DNA from: Schistosoma haematobium
Lineage: Eukaryota > Platyhelminthes > Trematoda > Strigeidida > Schistosomatidae
DNA length: 64,000 bases
NCBI RefSeq assembly: GCF_000699445.3
Contig: NC_067196.1
Location: 22,399,116-22,463,115, forward strand
Direction: 5' to 3'
In this document: piece after piece, positions 10,606 through 22,560 of the stretch
Numbering within the stretch: position 1 is the stretch's first letter
How the letters are laid out: each line of letters starts with the position of its first letter
Made by a program: the position numbers and the translations under genes
Notes under the pieces: generated by a model
Database searches by the model: none
What the model was told of the DNA's origin: nothing
Seen by the model: the letters and a program-made list of their open reading frames with translations, nothing else

Positions 10606-11074
10606 GTGGGTACATTCCTTGTACCCAACACGATAAAGACACATTTCTGTTATTCTTCCCTGTTTTTTTTAAAATTTTTCTATTATTGGACTAAACATAT
10701 TAATTTTTACGATAGTACCATAGTGGTTTCGAATCCTTTTAATTGTTTCTGAAATTTCTTTGAGGTGTAGCATAATGCTTGAGTTAATCCATTCTTTCAA
10801 TTGATAGTTTATCTGGTCTTAGTTTTCCTTTTTAACCATTCTTTTTATAAAGTCTCTAAAAGTGTGTATATACATATAATTATAATTAGTCTATCAGATA
10901 GAAATCTCACTACTTCAAAAAGTGTTCCAATTTTAATATGAATAGACTATGTTTGGTTACTTTAAAAAATCATTCCTTCTGCCAAGCAAATTTTGAACAG
11001 TACTTCTAATTAACAAGTAAATATTAGTAAACAATAAAAACTTCAACTACATTATAATACCAAAGACTTAGTTC

Positions 11075-11460
11075 ACTTGATGTTGTTTTACTTGTATCTT
11101 TCCATTATTGTTTAGGAATGCGATTGACCAGTCTCATGTTGGTATATGTGCATCCAGTGCTGATTCCCACGATATTGCCTTAAGTCACAAGTTTTACAAG
11201 CAAAGATGGATAGTGGCTAGCAGTGGAGTCCAGGAAGATACAAACAAACAACACCAAGTGGCTTTGAAATTCACCCCATTGCACAAGCAAGTGGTTATCA
11301 GGAGTCAGCAGCTAAGTGTACAACGCGATGGCTTTTTAAGTGAACGGTACTCGGTTCAAGTCCCGGAGTGAAAACCAACCCGGATGCAGGTACACTGACA
11401 AGTCCCAAATAGGACGAAATGCGCATCCTGGATTCCACTGCTAGGCACTATCCATCAAAG
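11075..11460. repeat. Head-to-head pair of family B (Sm-alpha-like) units
   Basis: Minus-strand 3' half of a unit (11075-11240: ribozyme tail GATGGATAGTGGCTAGCAGT, then GCCTTAAGTCACAAG and the TTTCCATTATTG leader match) joined to a plus-strand unit (11241-11460: AACAACACCAAGTGGC, TTGCACAAGCAAGTGGTTAT, an A-box-like GCAGCTAAGTG, B box GGTTCAAGTCCC, ribozyme). Sm-alpha is the established schistosome hammerhead SINE/satellite. Confidence 0.8.
11388..11440 (+). ncRNA. Family B hammerhead, core-mutated
   Basis: CUGACAAG instead of CUGACGAG, stem II GUCCCAAAUAGGAC, GAAA, then AUGCGCAUC (stem III strand AUGCGCAU is still palindromic, with compensating changes from ACGCGCGU) and CUGGAUUCC. The G-to-A change in CUGANGA predicts loss of cleavage. 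Confidence 0.65.
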
Positions 11461-11464
11461 ACTT

Positions 11465-12660
11465 CGTGTTTAGTGATTTAAATAATTTCAAAACGATATT
11501 CTCCATTATTATATTCTGTCATTCACTTTTTGCTTGTTTTATAATTACCACTTACAAACTTTGTAAGCAGCTACAAAAATAGTGTGTGAAAATATTCACC
11601 TGAATAATGTTAAATGAACCCAAGTTTTATTAAATATTTTGCTATTGTTATTTAACTACTGACTAGTTTGCAAGTACAATAATGATGTTTCGCAAAATAT
11701 GTGTTTAATAAGTCATCAAACTAAATTTATATATTACATCTTTAAGTAGCACCAATACAAATACGATAGACTGAGAAACTACACAACCTTTGGAAAACAT
11801 CGAAGTTTTACAAGTTCACACGGATTGACATTTCAGAAGATTACCCAGGTAAAACATTATAGCTTAAGTACTCTATAACACTACTTTTTTTAAGAGAAAG
11901 TAATGATAATATGTAGCTTTGCAATACACCGACTTTCGTTCAAGTCATTTAAAACAAGAATGTACTGGAGATCTGTTCTGTTCTACTATGTGAATCTTTC
12001 ATGGATAGAACTCATAACCTTCTTGTGGAATATGTGTCATGTGTGTCCCGATTTTCAGTGGTTGTCTAAGTAAGGTTAGCTATTGATACAAACCTCAGAA
12101 GTCATCAATATCCACAAACCTATTATTATTAAGCATTAATGGTGACCAAGAAATTATGAACTACACTATTCTTCTAACTTTTAATCTTAAATCACAACTT
12201 AGATACTTACATTTGCTAGATACACATTAATTTACTGTTTTATGTACCACACTGTATGTATGTGACACTATTAAAACCTACGTGGTTGGTGGTGATTAAT
12301 TAGTGCCCGAGACAATAGAGTCTACCCACAACATCACTGATTTATACATCGTTGATATATTTATTTTAATCTATTATAGATAACTGAGAGGTTAATCGTT
12401 TTTTCTTACTAGTTGACTGATATTTCAGTTAGCATATTATTTACAGAGAAGCTTATAAATGAAGTAACTAATTTAAAGTTAAAGGAAAACTAACAATTTT
12501 ACAGTCTACCTTCTTTATTAACCAAACAGTACTAAAAGGCTGGAGAACTATCCCAGATAAAAACTAATTACTAAATTATATTTTATCTTGAAAAAAACGT
12601 GTTCGTGACTGTAATAATTATAAGCAGATCATTTACATGGCATGATTGCAGTTATCTTAG
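11465..12660. other. AT-rich stretch; one weak repeat relic
   Basis: No gene is seen. Near 12030-12120, GATTTTCAGTGGTTGTCTAA and CAATATCCACAAACCT resemble the tail of a family A unit, too diverged to call separately. Confidence 0.4.
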
Positions 12661-12664
12661 TTTT

Positions 12665-12800
12665 AGTGTTAGGTGGTTGGGTTTGATCAACAGGAAACAG
12701 GCTTCTTCTTCGCAACAAAGCATACCCGCAAACTTCAGGGAATAGACGTCCTCCTTTAGACTCGAACCTGATTAACTGGGTCTTATATTTTATGAGACTG
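12665..12800 (-). repeat. Possible diverged family D unit
   Basis: TTTGATCAACAGGAAACAGG, ACTTCAGGGAATAGACGTCC and a reversed B-box-like TAGACTCGAACCTGA occur in the family D minus-strand order. Identification is weak. Confidence 0.3.
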
Positions 12801-14210
12801 CTGTGTCGTGACCGACCTAATGTATGACTGGAATGTTTACATTGGTTGGTCGCTGATTAGAGCCTGATTTCATGACTGCCTTTCATCTCAGAACTTGTCC
12901 GTAGGCGACTGTCCTGAGAGAACATCAGTTTTCTCAGGATTCCATGTCAACCTTAATAACGAGTGCTAACTAGGTCGGAGTCAAATTTCAGGATCTCCTA
13001 CCTTCTCTCTTCACCCATCCAACATCAAACTCAATCTACACAAATTCAGGTCGCTTAGAGTAATGATCGCATCGCAACTTCATTGATAGGATGGAAAGTC
13101 GACTGAAGGTATAGGTCAAACATGACTTGGACACTATTTTAATGGTCAATATCGAGTAATTTTAATAATCAACACTTGGATTAGGGACTTATTCCAAAAA
13201 ACTTGGTACTAGACAAAGAAAAATAATAGGTTAATTAAAACAATAAATTGTCGCTACAGAAATGGAAATCTATAGATTAGTGATATAAAAATTTAATTAT
13301 ACGTTTCATTTTTCGACATTGGTGTCAAACGTAACGAAAATGGTCGAATTCAAAGTTTTATTTCCTAATAGAATAAATGGAGTGGACTTTATTTAAATTT
13401 GAGTATTTTCTATCCGATAAGCCACAAACGAGCTTCAGTTGAATAAAGTATGTTTGAAGCAGAAGATAAAAGAGGAATTATTTATTGATAATAGGCGTCT
13501 TGAGGGTAATGGTTATCCACATTACTTGAAATTGTGGATATCAATTTACGTATACATGCCGAAGGAATTACATTGGAAGCAAATAACCGGAAGTTAATGT
13601 TCATATCTCCGAGTACAGTCTACAAAACTTAAAAACTAAGTGAGCAACGTTTCTTCATCACTTTGGTCAACCATTATTTATTTGACAGTGAACATGGCGT
13701 TCAGACTAGGAAATCATTTACACTTATTAGCAGACAAACAATTTGCAATGTACTACGTTTGTCTGAAGCTATTGCTACCAAAAGACCCCAAACAGACAAA
13801 TACATTCAAAAAGATAATGTTATCACTCTTAGTTTGTTCTTATGTACTCTGTTTCCAATCTGTTGTTTCATAACATTTTTTTTGTTTACAACTAAAAAAA
13901 GCTTAATGTTCTTCATACTTAATATTTATCAGGGTTTCACTCACTTTAACCTTGTGACTAACCCCTTTCATCATTACTATTATTATTCTGCGACTTTTAA
14001 TATCATTCTCTTTTATTCACCTGTCTCGATGTGTTTTGGAAAAAAACATCTTTCTTCTAGAACTTTCATCTAAATATTCAACTATTTAAGAATCTCTTAT
14101 AACAAAGTTATATTTATCATTGTTTACTTATTACTCTTCATTAACAAGAATATTTTCTCATACGATGATAATAAGTGTATACATAGAATTTCGTTTATCA
14201 ACAATAATGA
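12801..14210. other. No recognised feature
   Basis: A moderately GC-richer start (12800-13080) then AT-rich DNA. Overlapping open frames of 77 and 136 codons at 13640-14073 are hydrophobic, low-complexity and without a motif, so I do not call them genes. Confidence 0.4.
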
Positions 14211-14239
14211 ACATAAAAAAAATCATAACATAATTTTAT

Positions 14240-14575
14240 TAGGAAAGATGGATAGTGGCTTGCAGTGTAATCCAGGACGCGCGTTTCGTCCTACTTGGGA
14301 CTCGTCAGCTGGATGTACCTGCATCTCAGAGTTGATGTTCACTCTGGGACTCTAACCCAGTACTGTTCTCTTCAAACGCCATCGCGTGATCCACTTAGCT
14401 GCTGACTCCTGATAACCACTTGCTTGTGCAGTGGGGTGAAATTATATTCACTTGGTGTTGTTAATTTGTAACTTCCCATTGTTATTTAGGATTACAATTA
14501 GTCAGAACTCAGGACTCAACAGCTGAGTGGATTACGCGGCAGCGTTTGAAGATAATGGTTCTGGTTGGTCATTAA
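14240..14575. repeat. Family B unit (minus) with short plus-strand partner
   Basis: Minus unit 14240-14475: ribozyme, then reversed B box (GGGACTCTAACCCAGTAC), A-box region and the leader end (TTGCTTGTGCAGTGGGGTGA). At about 14500-14575 a plus-strand fragment (TCAGGACTCAACAGCTGAGT with GGCAGCGTTTGAAG) starts, again head-to-head. This is one of the best preserved Sm-alpha-like copies in the window. Confidence 0.8.
14262..14315 (-). ncRNA. Family B (Sm-alpha-like) hammerhead, intact core
   Basis: Minus strand: CCAG, CUGACGAG, stem II GUCCCAAGUAGGAC, GAAA, stem III strand ACGCGCGU (palindrome), C at the cleavage position, CUGG closing stem I, then AUUACACUGC. All conserved core residues are present, so in-vitro cleavage is plausible. 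Confidence 0.85.
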
Positions 14576-15260
14576 ACCAATCTCCTTCTACTATCTTGTT
14601 TTCCTTCTTGCGTCAGTACAGTTGACTTATTCCGTTGTAGTAATATATTACATAATGTGACAATGAATTAGCTCGAATATGGTATTTATAAAAATATGTA
14701 TTGTTTTCTGAGTTTTCCAGTAAATCCGATTTAGCTTTCGTGAAAGGCTGTTTTTACTGAAAATAACATGAGATAATGCTACATTCAAATTTATTCAACT
14801 GACATGTAACTTGACCTGACTAAATTATTAACCTTCACCTTTCTAGGTTGATTGGTTTAAAATAATTATATTCGACGGAAAATCCAAACAGTAGATACAA
14901 TCAAGAAAAGCAAAAATGGATGAGTTTATGAAAAAGAATTGCAAACTAAGAGGAAGGATCTAGATGCGTTGAAATGTTTGAGCTAGATGGTTTAACTATG
15001 AAGCACTTATTGTCTTTCTAGGAAACATTGTCAACTTATATATTAATCATAATACATTCATTGAAAAAAACAGTAATCAAATTTGATTAAAACAGGACAA
15101 TCTGATAGCTCATTTTTATGTAGGATTTATTTTGATGGTATTATTTAGAAAGACAGTGAGAACTGCATGAATAAACTATCCAGCTCAAGGAAAATAATAT
15201 TACAAAAACACAAAGACGTTCTTTATTTATTGTGTAAATTGCTTAAAGTTACACATAAAT
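14576..15260. other. AT-rich stretch without recognised gene
   Basis: Only a short motif near 14985-15030 (TAGATGGTTTAACTATGAAG and TTGTCTTTCTAGG) is shared with 45255-45325 and 63855-63890; it looks like a relic of the P3 ribozyme-bearing repeat. Confidence 0.4.
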
Positions 15261-15264
15261 ACCA

Positions 15265-15445
15265 TTGGATTCTGGCTCTCTGGTCTAGAGGTCAAGCATT
15301 CGAGTGCGAGGCCTAGATCTCAAGTTCGAGTCCCGCGTTCAGCATCGTGGATGAGCACTACTAAGTAGTCCCATGCTGGGACGAAACAACCATTCAGTGC
15401 TTCCGGGTCCCCAATGGTGGTCTAATACTGATCGGTTCGTGGTCT
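15265..15445 (+). repeat. Family A unit, diverged
   Basis: ATTGGATTCTGGCTCTCTGG with an A box (TGGTCTAGAGGTCAAGCA), a strong B box (AGTTCGAGTCCC), then GCACTACTAAGTAGTCCCAT and GGGACGAAACAACC. The ribozyme core CUGAGGAG has become CUAAGUAG and stem III is lost. The tail GGTGGTCTAATACTGATCGG is recognisable. Confidence 0.7.
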
Positions 15446-15449
15446 TAAT

Positions 15450-16440
15450 ATTACGTAAAAGTTTATGATGTGTAGTTTACAGTTACGCAAATCGTTGTAT
15501 TCATTAACCTGTAAATGTTTATATATTGTTGATACAGAAAGCATTTTTCTCTTTTCTGATGGTTAGGACTTGAGAAACGACTTATATGCTCATTTCTATT
15601 TGAAGTAAATGCCAATAATATTGTCCACAATGACAATGAAAGATTCATCATTAAACCATATAGCTCAGTGAACACAATAACATCAAAAATAGTGTATAGA
15701 ATGTATGAAGTAGAAACGATCTAATCACACAGTTATATTCAACTATACAATAGTGTTCATATTTTTCTTCTAGGAGAAAACTGTTGTATCTGAAGCCTAG
15801 ACTCTCAATATGCCGCGTATAACTTGAGCACTCGACGCTAGAACATTCCTAAGTCGTAAATGAGAATATAAAAGACAAGTGAAAAGAATGTTATTCCAAA
15901 CAGTGTCAATTAAGGTACAAAACTGTCAGGTATTTATAGTTTTTAATAAAAACGAAATCTTCATTATAATCCTCCAATCCGCATACATGGGGTTATTAGC
16001 ATTTTTTTAAATAAAGAAGCTCCACGTAAGGATTCTGAAATATTTTTCCAAAAGATGTTTGAATCTTTGATTTTCGGCTCTTTCTGAGCTTCTCAGGGCT
16101 TTCTCGAGTTCAACTGTGAACTATCCTCACAAAAACTAATCAAGTTTAAATTTTTTTGATGAAATAATGATCAAAAATAATATGAACCTAATAAATACAT
16201 TATTAAACTAAATAATGATCTTTTATAAAGATTCACTGGAGCTTATAATAACTAACTTTATATTGAAAGCAATGAAGCAGAATATAAAAGACACTGTTTG
16301 TTTATGTTTTTCTTATGTCCATATATTGCGTTAGACAATAATCTTATGCTTCAATAGTTAAAGTTGAATTGTATCTGTTTTAAATTCTTCGAAACATCAT
16401 TTTTGTTTTCCATTTTCTTTTTTCTGAAAAAAAAATTTTC
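15450..16440. other. AT-rich stretch without recognised gene
   Basis: No exon-like or repeat signal recognised. Confidence 0.45.
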
Positions 16441-16454
16441 AGCGGGAAGAAAAT

Positions 16455-16570
16455 TTAAGCAAAGATGGATCGTGGCTAGCAGTGAAATCCAGGACGCGCG
16501 TTTCGTCCTATTTGGGACTCATCAGCCGGATGTACCTGCATCGCAGAGTTGATGTCCACTCCGGGAACGT
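16455..16570 (-). repeat. Family B unit, 3' fragment
   Basis: The ribozyme with its downstream sequence (GCTAGCCACGATCCATCTTT on the minus strand) and the short leader into GATGTCCACTCCGGGA. The A/B-box half is missing after 16566. Confidence 0.75.
16482..16532 (-). ncRNA. Family B hammerhead, canonical core
   Basis: AUCCGG / CUGGAU stem I, CUGAUGAG, GUCCCAAAUAGGAC stem II, GAAA, ACGCGCGU palindromic stem III strand, C. It has the classic core and perfect stems, the strongest ribozyme candidate of its family here. Confidence 0.88.
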
Positions 16571-17320
16571 TTTTTCTTTTGCAAACGTTTACTTCTTTTC
16601 AGTCAATTCTTAATTTTGGTTTTTTTGAAACATTCTCGTATTATAACACAAAAGTTTATAACATAATTCCAGTCTGCTAATTTGATATGTGTACTGAAAT
16701 TAAAATAAGATGTAATTAATACATTGTATTATTGATTATCCTTCATTATATTAAATTAGTGTCAGGAAGAGTGACTTCAGTTACTGATGAACTAGTAAAA
16801 CACCTTGACCGGTAGAATTCAACAATGAAAAAATAATCATCATTGAAGGCATCGAGTAACGACTGTTCTCTATCGTGAACTGGCTAAATTTGAATATTTT
16901 GGTCACTGGATTCTAGTTTAATGATTTAAAGGTACCACGCTTATATTTAGTCTCAAATAACCTGAATGTAATCTTCTAGAATACTTGTAGGTGATTATTG
17001 CTAATAAGTCACAAACTGAAACAATAAATCAATGTAGTCTAAAAGTCAAAATAATTATTTATCATTGAAGTAATCGACGTATTAACATTAAAGCCATACC
17101 TATTTCATTAAGTAAAAATGTCGTTTATTTTTGTTTTATCATCACTTATTACTAACAAGCTTATGTTTATCATGTTTGTGAATAATAATGTTGAACTATG
17201 AAGCTCATAATGAAGAGATATTGAACTAAATAGGAAATCAGCGAGGCTACAATACTCGGATTATATTACATAAAGGAAATTAACTTAAATTTAATGATTC
17301 CCTATTGCATAATTCTATAT
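16571..17320. other. AT-rich stretch without recognised gene
   Basis: No recognised feature. Confidence 0.45.
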
Positions 17321-17689
17321 TATATTCAGATAGTACTTATTTACTTACTTACGCCTGTTACTCCTCATGGAGGAGCATAGGCCACCCATAGGCATTCTCC
17401 ATCCAACCCTGTTCTGGGCAGTTCATTTCCAGTTCCTTACAGTTGTTATTCATCCTTTTCATATCTGATTCTATTTCCTGACGCACTGTGCCATTTTGGC
17501 CTTCCTCTTTTCTGCCTCCCTTCAGGATTCCAAGTTAGCACTTGCCCCATGATGCAGTTTGACGATTTGCGTAATGTATGTTCTATCCATTTCTATCGTC
17601 TTTTCCTAATTTCTTCCTCAGCTGCAAGCTGATTTGTTCTCTCCCACAGAAGGCTGTTGATGTTGGTATCCGACCTCTGGATGTTGAGT

Positions 17690-17985
17690 TGTAGTGTTAG
17701 TCATTAGTTTTAGCCCATAATATATCTTATTCTAGTTTCCGGACATTCCATTCTATTCATTCTACTTGAGTCATGTCTTGACCTTGTTAATTATTCGCTT
17801 ATTAGCCTTGACTGTCTTCATATGAGCGTATGTGTGTGTACACTTCATGTCCCATGACTCATCACATGTCTGTAGTTTATTTTGTCTGCCTATAAATATC
17901 GAGTAATGCCCGGCTTGAAATGGAGTTGGCTTCCCAGCCATCTTCCATACGCTCTAAATAGGAGTCAGATCACACGGGCCACTAA
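17690..17985. repeat. Left LTR
   Basis: Starts TGTAGTGTTAGTC; pairs with the right LTR at 19676 with a few substitutions and small indels (for example GTGTGTGTAC against GTGTGTAC). Confidence 0.8.
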
Positions 17986-19675
17986 TGTGGTGAGCCCTTC
18001 AACGAATATCGCCGATCTAAATGAGGACAAAAATCAAACTACGGGCCTCCACTAAATTGGTAAGCCCGCCGACGACGAACGCAACGCAGCAAGCTACGTC
18101 GATGAAGGAACTTCTGTACTCTATACGTTCGACGAACGAATTCAGCAAAGCCTGTGCATCATGTTATGGACATGCTCAAGTCGTATTATCTTATCGATAC
18201 TTTGTACTCACGTCAACCATTCTCATTGATCCATTCGTCGGTTTGCTCCATTACGATTCAAATTATCATTATATGCTTATTATTACATTATTGCCAATAT
18301 CATGACCGAATGTGGAATTATTAATCTTGTTCGTGCTGTCATTAAATTACGACATTTTCGCAATCATATTACTCACCGAACAAATTATCATTTTATGAAA
18401 ATTCCACTCCACTTTGTGAGAACACATTGGGATATTTTTACTATTCAAAAACGTGAAATTTTCCTTCTTTAAGTGAGTTCGTTCCAATTTTTCATGTCAT
18501 TTTGATCTAATATTGCATTCATTCACTTAGTCGAGGTCAGCAATTTATGTTATCACAACATACATTTTTCATTTCGAAATCGCCTCCTATTATGTCTATG
18601 GATGCATCTAACTAGCTGATTAGTAACCATTACGTTCATTTTATCTATTCTTCCACGTACATAACTACATGCTGCATCACTTATCACTCGAAAACGCTAT
18701 TCGAGTACTGCAACTACTATTCTATTCCCATCGCGCTGCATATCAGAACATAGAGTTTAGAGCTAGTCTCTCAAAGATACACTCTTGTTCGTTACATCCA
18801 AGTCAGTCTCATACGTCGCCATCGCTAACCATATGTATTGGTATTTTTGTCATGCCTTGGTACGGTTTTGTAACAAACGAGATCGAGCGCATCTCCCTCA
18901 AACCACTCTAGGCTTCATGACCAAAAAGGAATACGACTCTATGTACCTCGTCTACTCAGTCACTATTCTGTTCCTCTGGTCATTCTACTAATACATATTC
19001 AACGATAACTCGGTGCATCTGTCATAACGCAGACGACAACGTCCGCTGACTTCAAATTTTATGATTATTATCAATTGCAGTACAGCAACGAATATCATCT
19101 GTCAAAGCAGTTACCATTTCACGACTTCACTATTATCATCCTACGAACGGGAACTACGCATTTAAATTCGAATTCACTCATCACTAGTCGATGCTATTTA
19201 TTCTGCTGCGGCTCAACAGAACATATATTTAACGTATTTCACTATTTCGTCAGCATCACAGACCAATTTCTGTCATATTCTACCGTACTCATTTTGACGA
19301 TTTATTTTCCTGTCATACCCACAAACAATTTATTACTATTTTCACAATAATTTGAATCACTCATACAAACGTGTTATTTTATCGTTCAGACAGTCATAGC
19401 ATTAGTACACGTTAATTTTTTGTACGCTCATTAATTTGCTCATATTCGCATGCTAACGTTTCCATTTTTGTCCGCGTCTCCTCTATATTCATGTATTCTT
19501 TTGCATAAGTATGACATTTTCATATAATACACTCACCCCTCATGTGACACTGTACTTTATCGAGTGTTGTACAATTTTTTTTGACTACTTAATGTTAACG
19601 TTAGTTTCATATCACTTTAGTGTTATTTTCGAAAACAGCCATTTTTTAAATGTGCTATTTTCTACGAGGGGGCTA

Positions 19676-19967
19676 TAAAGTGTTAGTCATTAGTTTTAGC
19701 CCATAATATATCTTATTCTAGTTTCCGGACATTCCATTCTATTCATTCTACTTGAGTCATGTCTTGACCTTGTTAATTATTCGCTTATTAGCCTTGACTG
19801 TCTTCATATGAGCGTATGTGTGTACACTTCATGTCCCATGACTCATCACATGTCTGTAGTTTATTTTGTCTGCCTATAAATATCGAGTAATGCCCGGCTT
19901 GAAATGGAGTTGGTTTCCCAGCCATCTTTCATACGCTCTAAATGGAGTTAGATTCACGGGCACATAA
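19676..19967. repeat. Right LTR
   Basis: Preceded by a polypurine-like run at 19664-19670, ends CACGGGCACATAA directly before the GAGTATCTTGCG of the interrupted RTE. Confidence 0.8.
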
Positions 19968-20339
19968 GAGTATCTTGCGTAGACAACCATTTATAAATAC
20001 TTGTACCTTCTTGATGATTGTTGTAGTAGTTCTTCAAGTTTCAGCTCCGTACAGTAGAACTGACTTTCTCGACGTTCGTATTGAAGATTCTGACTTTTAT
20101 ACTGGTTGAAAGTTGTTTTAATTTGCATATGTTCTTCAGTTGTAGGAGTGCGGACCTTGCTTTTCCAATCCTCGTCTTTACTTCTACATCTGATGCTCCT
20201 CGTTCATCGATGATGCATCCCAGTTACGTGAAGGACTCCACATTTTCCAGAGTTTCGCCATCAAGTGTGATTGAGTTGGTGTTCTTCGTGTAGTATTTGA
20301 GGACCTTGATTTCCCCCTTGTGTATGATTCAGATAGTAC

Positions 20340-21225
20340 ACTTGTAGATTTTGAAAGTACTCACTCATTTACAGCAAACTAACCTGTAACACCTCAATAT
20401 TCTATTCAATATAAAATTAATCTTACTGACTATTTGAAAAAATAATAAATACAAGCTTAATCATTGAACATTTATGATTTATCTCTGTCTTTATCTAACT
20501 CGAAAACTTCTATTTATCAGGTTTATTCTTTGAATTAATTTATTTCTTAATGAAGAGAAAAAAAAGGGAAATAACCATCTCGGATAAACTTGCAAATGTG
20601 TATTTTTTTAGCCAAAATTCATTCCAAAAAGAAAAGAAAAATTAAAAAAAGAAAAAAACCATCCTAAAAATAATTTTATTTGATGTTCATTAATATTTTC
20701 TTTGAAATGACATGCGTGTCCGGTAATGTACAACTTTTTTTAAAAATATCATAGTAACTAATAAATACTTTCATAGAATTGATCAATAAATAAATTAATT
20801 TTCTTTTTTTTTTTACCTTGGTAACGTATACAATGTTCTTTCTGTATAAGTAACCATGTATTCGAGAGACAAAAAGATAAAAATAAATAGTCATCCTAAA
20901 TTAAGTTACATAAATGATTTTATCCGACTTGGAAACATCAAAGTATTTCAATTCAAGGTAATATTTTATAGGTTCAATGATTAGGTTCTGTTAGAATAAA
21001 AATTTTTTGAACTATTAAATTCCGCTTTAAATAGAATAATCCATAGTAATTACCATCGGGAAATAAGTAATGGTTTTCGAAATTTCATATACATAATTCC
21101 CTTTATCACTTTGTAAAGAGCAAGAACAAAGATTCTAGCAGAATAACATGAATTCATTTTATTTCATAGGTTCTCGTCAGCTGCATACAACATGAAAGGG
21201 TTTGGTTGAAAGTTATATTGAAGAT
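20340..21225. other. AT-rich stretch without recognised gene
   Basis: Long A and T tracts (20560-20660); no coding or repeat signal recognised. Confidence 0.45.
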
Positions 21226-21227
21226 AT

Positions 21228-21510
21228 ATTGTGGTGTGTGCTACTTATATTGACATATGTAGTAGATAATGTTAGTCGCGAACAAAAGGTCTCAAAGCAG
21301 AGAGACAAGAGGATCGAACAGTAAAGAATGGAAACAGGATGCAATATGTATGAAAATGCAAAAACAATGAAGTCTGAGTCATTTTGAGACAATCGATGGA
21401 CGTTTTGCAAATTAAGCATTTACTTTATGATTGTTAGATTTTATTAACAAGTGCTGTATTTTGTGTGAAATACATTCGACTGTCCTCACCTGTGTTCTGT
21501 TCACTACAAT
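21228..21510 (+). repeat. Family C repeat copy
   Basis: Very similar to 4791-5068 over its whole length, from GTGTGCTACTTATATTGACA to CTGTGTTC-type ending and TTCACTACA, with shared diagnostic blocks such as AAAGAATGGAAACAGGATGC. Confidence 0.8.
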
Positions 21511-21782
21511 ATTAGTATAGTATAGCAAGGGTGTAAGACTTATATGATTGTTTTCAACTAAATATTCCCGATAGTGTTAAATTCTGTAAATTTCATAGCA
21601 ATCAATGGTTTCTTTAAGTACATATAAGCTTTCTAATTATTCAACAATTGACTGATCACTAGGTGGTGATCAATGTAATGTATTTCATGGCTTTCTTAAT
21701 GCAGATCAAATCCTATCGAACAAGTTGCAATGTGGCCACTAGTCTAGGTGACTCGACATTGCATGCACTATGTTGAGATAAA

Positions 21783-21968
21783 ATGGTGGTTGCAGGCAGT
21801 CAGCAAGAAACCCTGGACCTCGATTTCGTGCTATATGGTACTGGTCAGTAAGGTGTACCTATAATCTTTAGGGATCTGATGCTCCTTGATGGATTCAACC
21901 CCGTGTCACACAGTCTCACAGTCAGAGACGATACCACTGAGCTATCTGGATCACGACTGACCTTCGTA
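21783..21968 (-). repeat. Family D unit: tRNA-like head with hammerhead
   Basis: On the minus strand: A box (TAGCTCAGTGGTATCG), a B box with one extra base (GGGGTTGAATCC), a GATCCCTAAAGATTATAGGT spacer, then a hammerhead at 21810-21857 and the tail CTTGCTGACTGCC. Spacing of the boxes fits a tRNA-derived pol III promoter. Other, more decayed copies are at 9835, 12665, 47915 and 53415, all on the minus strand. Confidence 0.65.
21810..21857 (-). ncRNA. Family D hammerhead-like motif
   Basis: Minus strand: ACCUUA, CUGACCAG (one change from CUGACGAG), a GUACC..AGCAC stem II relic, GAAA, AUCGAGGU then C, CAGGGU. The ACCUU(A/G)/CAGGGU stem I and the near-palindromic stem III strand parallel families A and B. 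This copy is probably inactive. Confidence 0.55.
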
Positions 21969-22149
21969 GTGCAGATCGAATACTGTCGACAGTTCTATCA
22001 TATTTATGTGTCCTTTTTTTCAAGTTGACTGTTCTGTTCGTTTAACCGCTGAATACATCATTAGTAGATAAAATAAATCTCGTTTTGTCAGTGATTGATT
22101 TGATTGGTATTTTTTCGAAGATTGTCTGGGACTGTTGAAATTTCTTCAG

Positions 22150-22560
22150 TCCAGAATATAAGGGCGGCCTGCTTGAGCATATGGGCTACCTGTTCCTGCC
22201 ATTCAGATATTTCAACAAGTTATCTATTTTTGTTTGTTTTAATATATCACTATGTTTATTAATCGCATGATGTATTCTGCTGCGTTTCTGAAAAGTGTAC
22301 AACCTTTCGTTGTCAAATTTACAAAAGACTCAATATGAGCCAATGTGGTTGCTGGCAATATACAGCGAAAAGAATGCACATTATTCAGATGTTCATTTAT
22401 TGAACTGCTAACATCTAACTGGCGATCACTCAATATTTATCGCCAGGACCGACCAAGAAGAAAGAAACGAAAACTTGTTGAAATACTTTACGCTGAGAAT
22501 TCTATATTGTACCAAAAATATAATACTGAATAAAGCTGATGATAATAATAATAATAAACA
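22150..22560 (+). repeat. Repeat family E, with (TAA)n tail
   Basis: Shares ordered blocks with 36860-37210: GGGCTACCTGT, ATTCAGATATTTCAACAA, CATCTAACTGGCGATCACTC, GAGAATTCTATATTGTACCA, AATAAAGCTGATGATAATAA. Ending in AATAAAGCTGAT plus a TAA-repeat tail suggests the 3' end of a non-LTR element. No protein recognised. Confidence 0.65.

Larger units (their letters stand above)
17690..19967. mobile_element. Non-autonomous LTR retrotransposon (2.28 kb)
   Basis: Two direct repeats, about 17690-17985 and 19676-19967, share near-identical sequence from GTGTTAGTCATTAGTTTTAG through CTCTAAATGGAG to a CACGGGC end. A purine run (ACGAGGGGG) precedes the right one, as expected for a polypurine tract. It sits inside the RTE copy with a probable 4-base duplication GAGT. 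The 1.69-kb interior has no recognisable gag, protease, RT or integrase on either strand, so it would depend on an autonomous relative. LTR families are well known in schistosomes; I cannot name this one. Exact LTR ends are uncertain by a few bases. Confidence 0.8.
17337..20326 (-). mobile_element. RTE-clade fragment split by a nested LTR element
   Basis: A 13-bp duplication (ATTCAGATAGTAC at 17324-17336 and 20327-20339) bounds the insertion. The RTE pieces 17337-17689 and 19968-20326 together make about 712 bp and correspond to nearly the same C-terminal stretch as the copy at 2385-3096, including the 3' end CAGGCGTAAGTAAGTAA on the minus strand. The break falls in a GATGTTGAGT/ATCTTGCG site that is continuous in the 2385 copy, so the LTR element arrived second. 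Confidence 0.9.

Noticed and set aside
13640..14073. Overlapping 77- and 136-codon frames
   Set aside because: Hydrophobic, T-rich low-complexity translation with no motif, splice context or repeat homology.
18021..18911. Gag-like ORFs inside the LTR element
   Set aside because: Frames of 94 and 80 codons without nucleocapsid Cys-His box or any recognisable gag feature.
17690..19967. Tandem or CRISPR-like repeat reading of the two ~295-bp direct repeats
   Set aside because: Two long terminal repeats with a polypurine-like tract are better explained as an LTR element; this is eukaryotic DNA.
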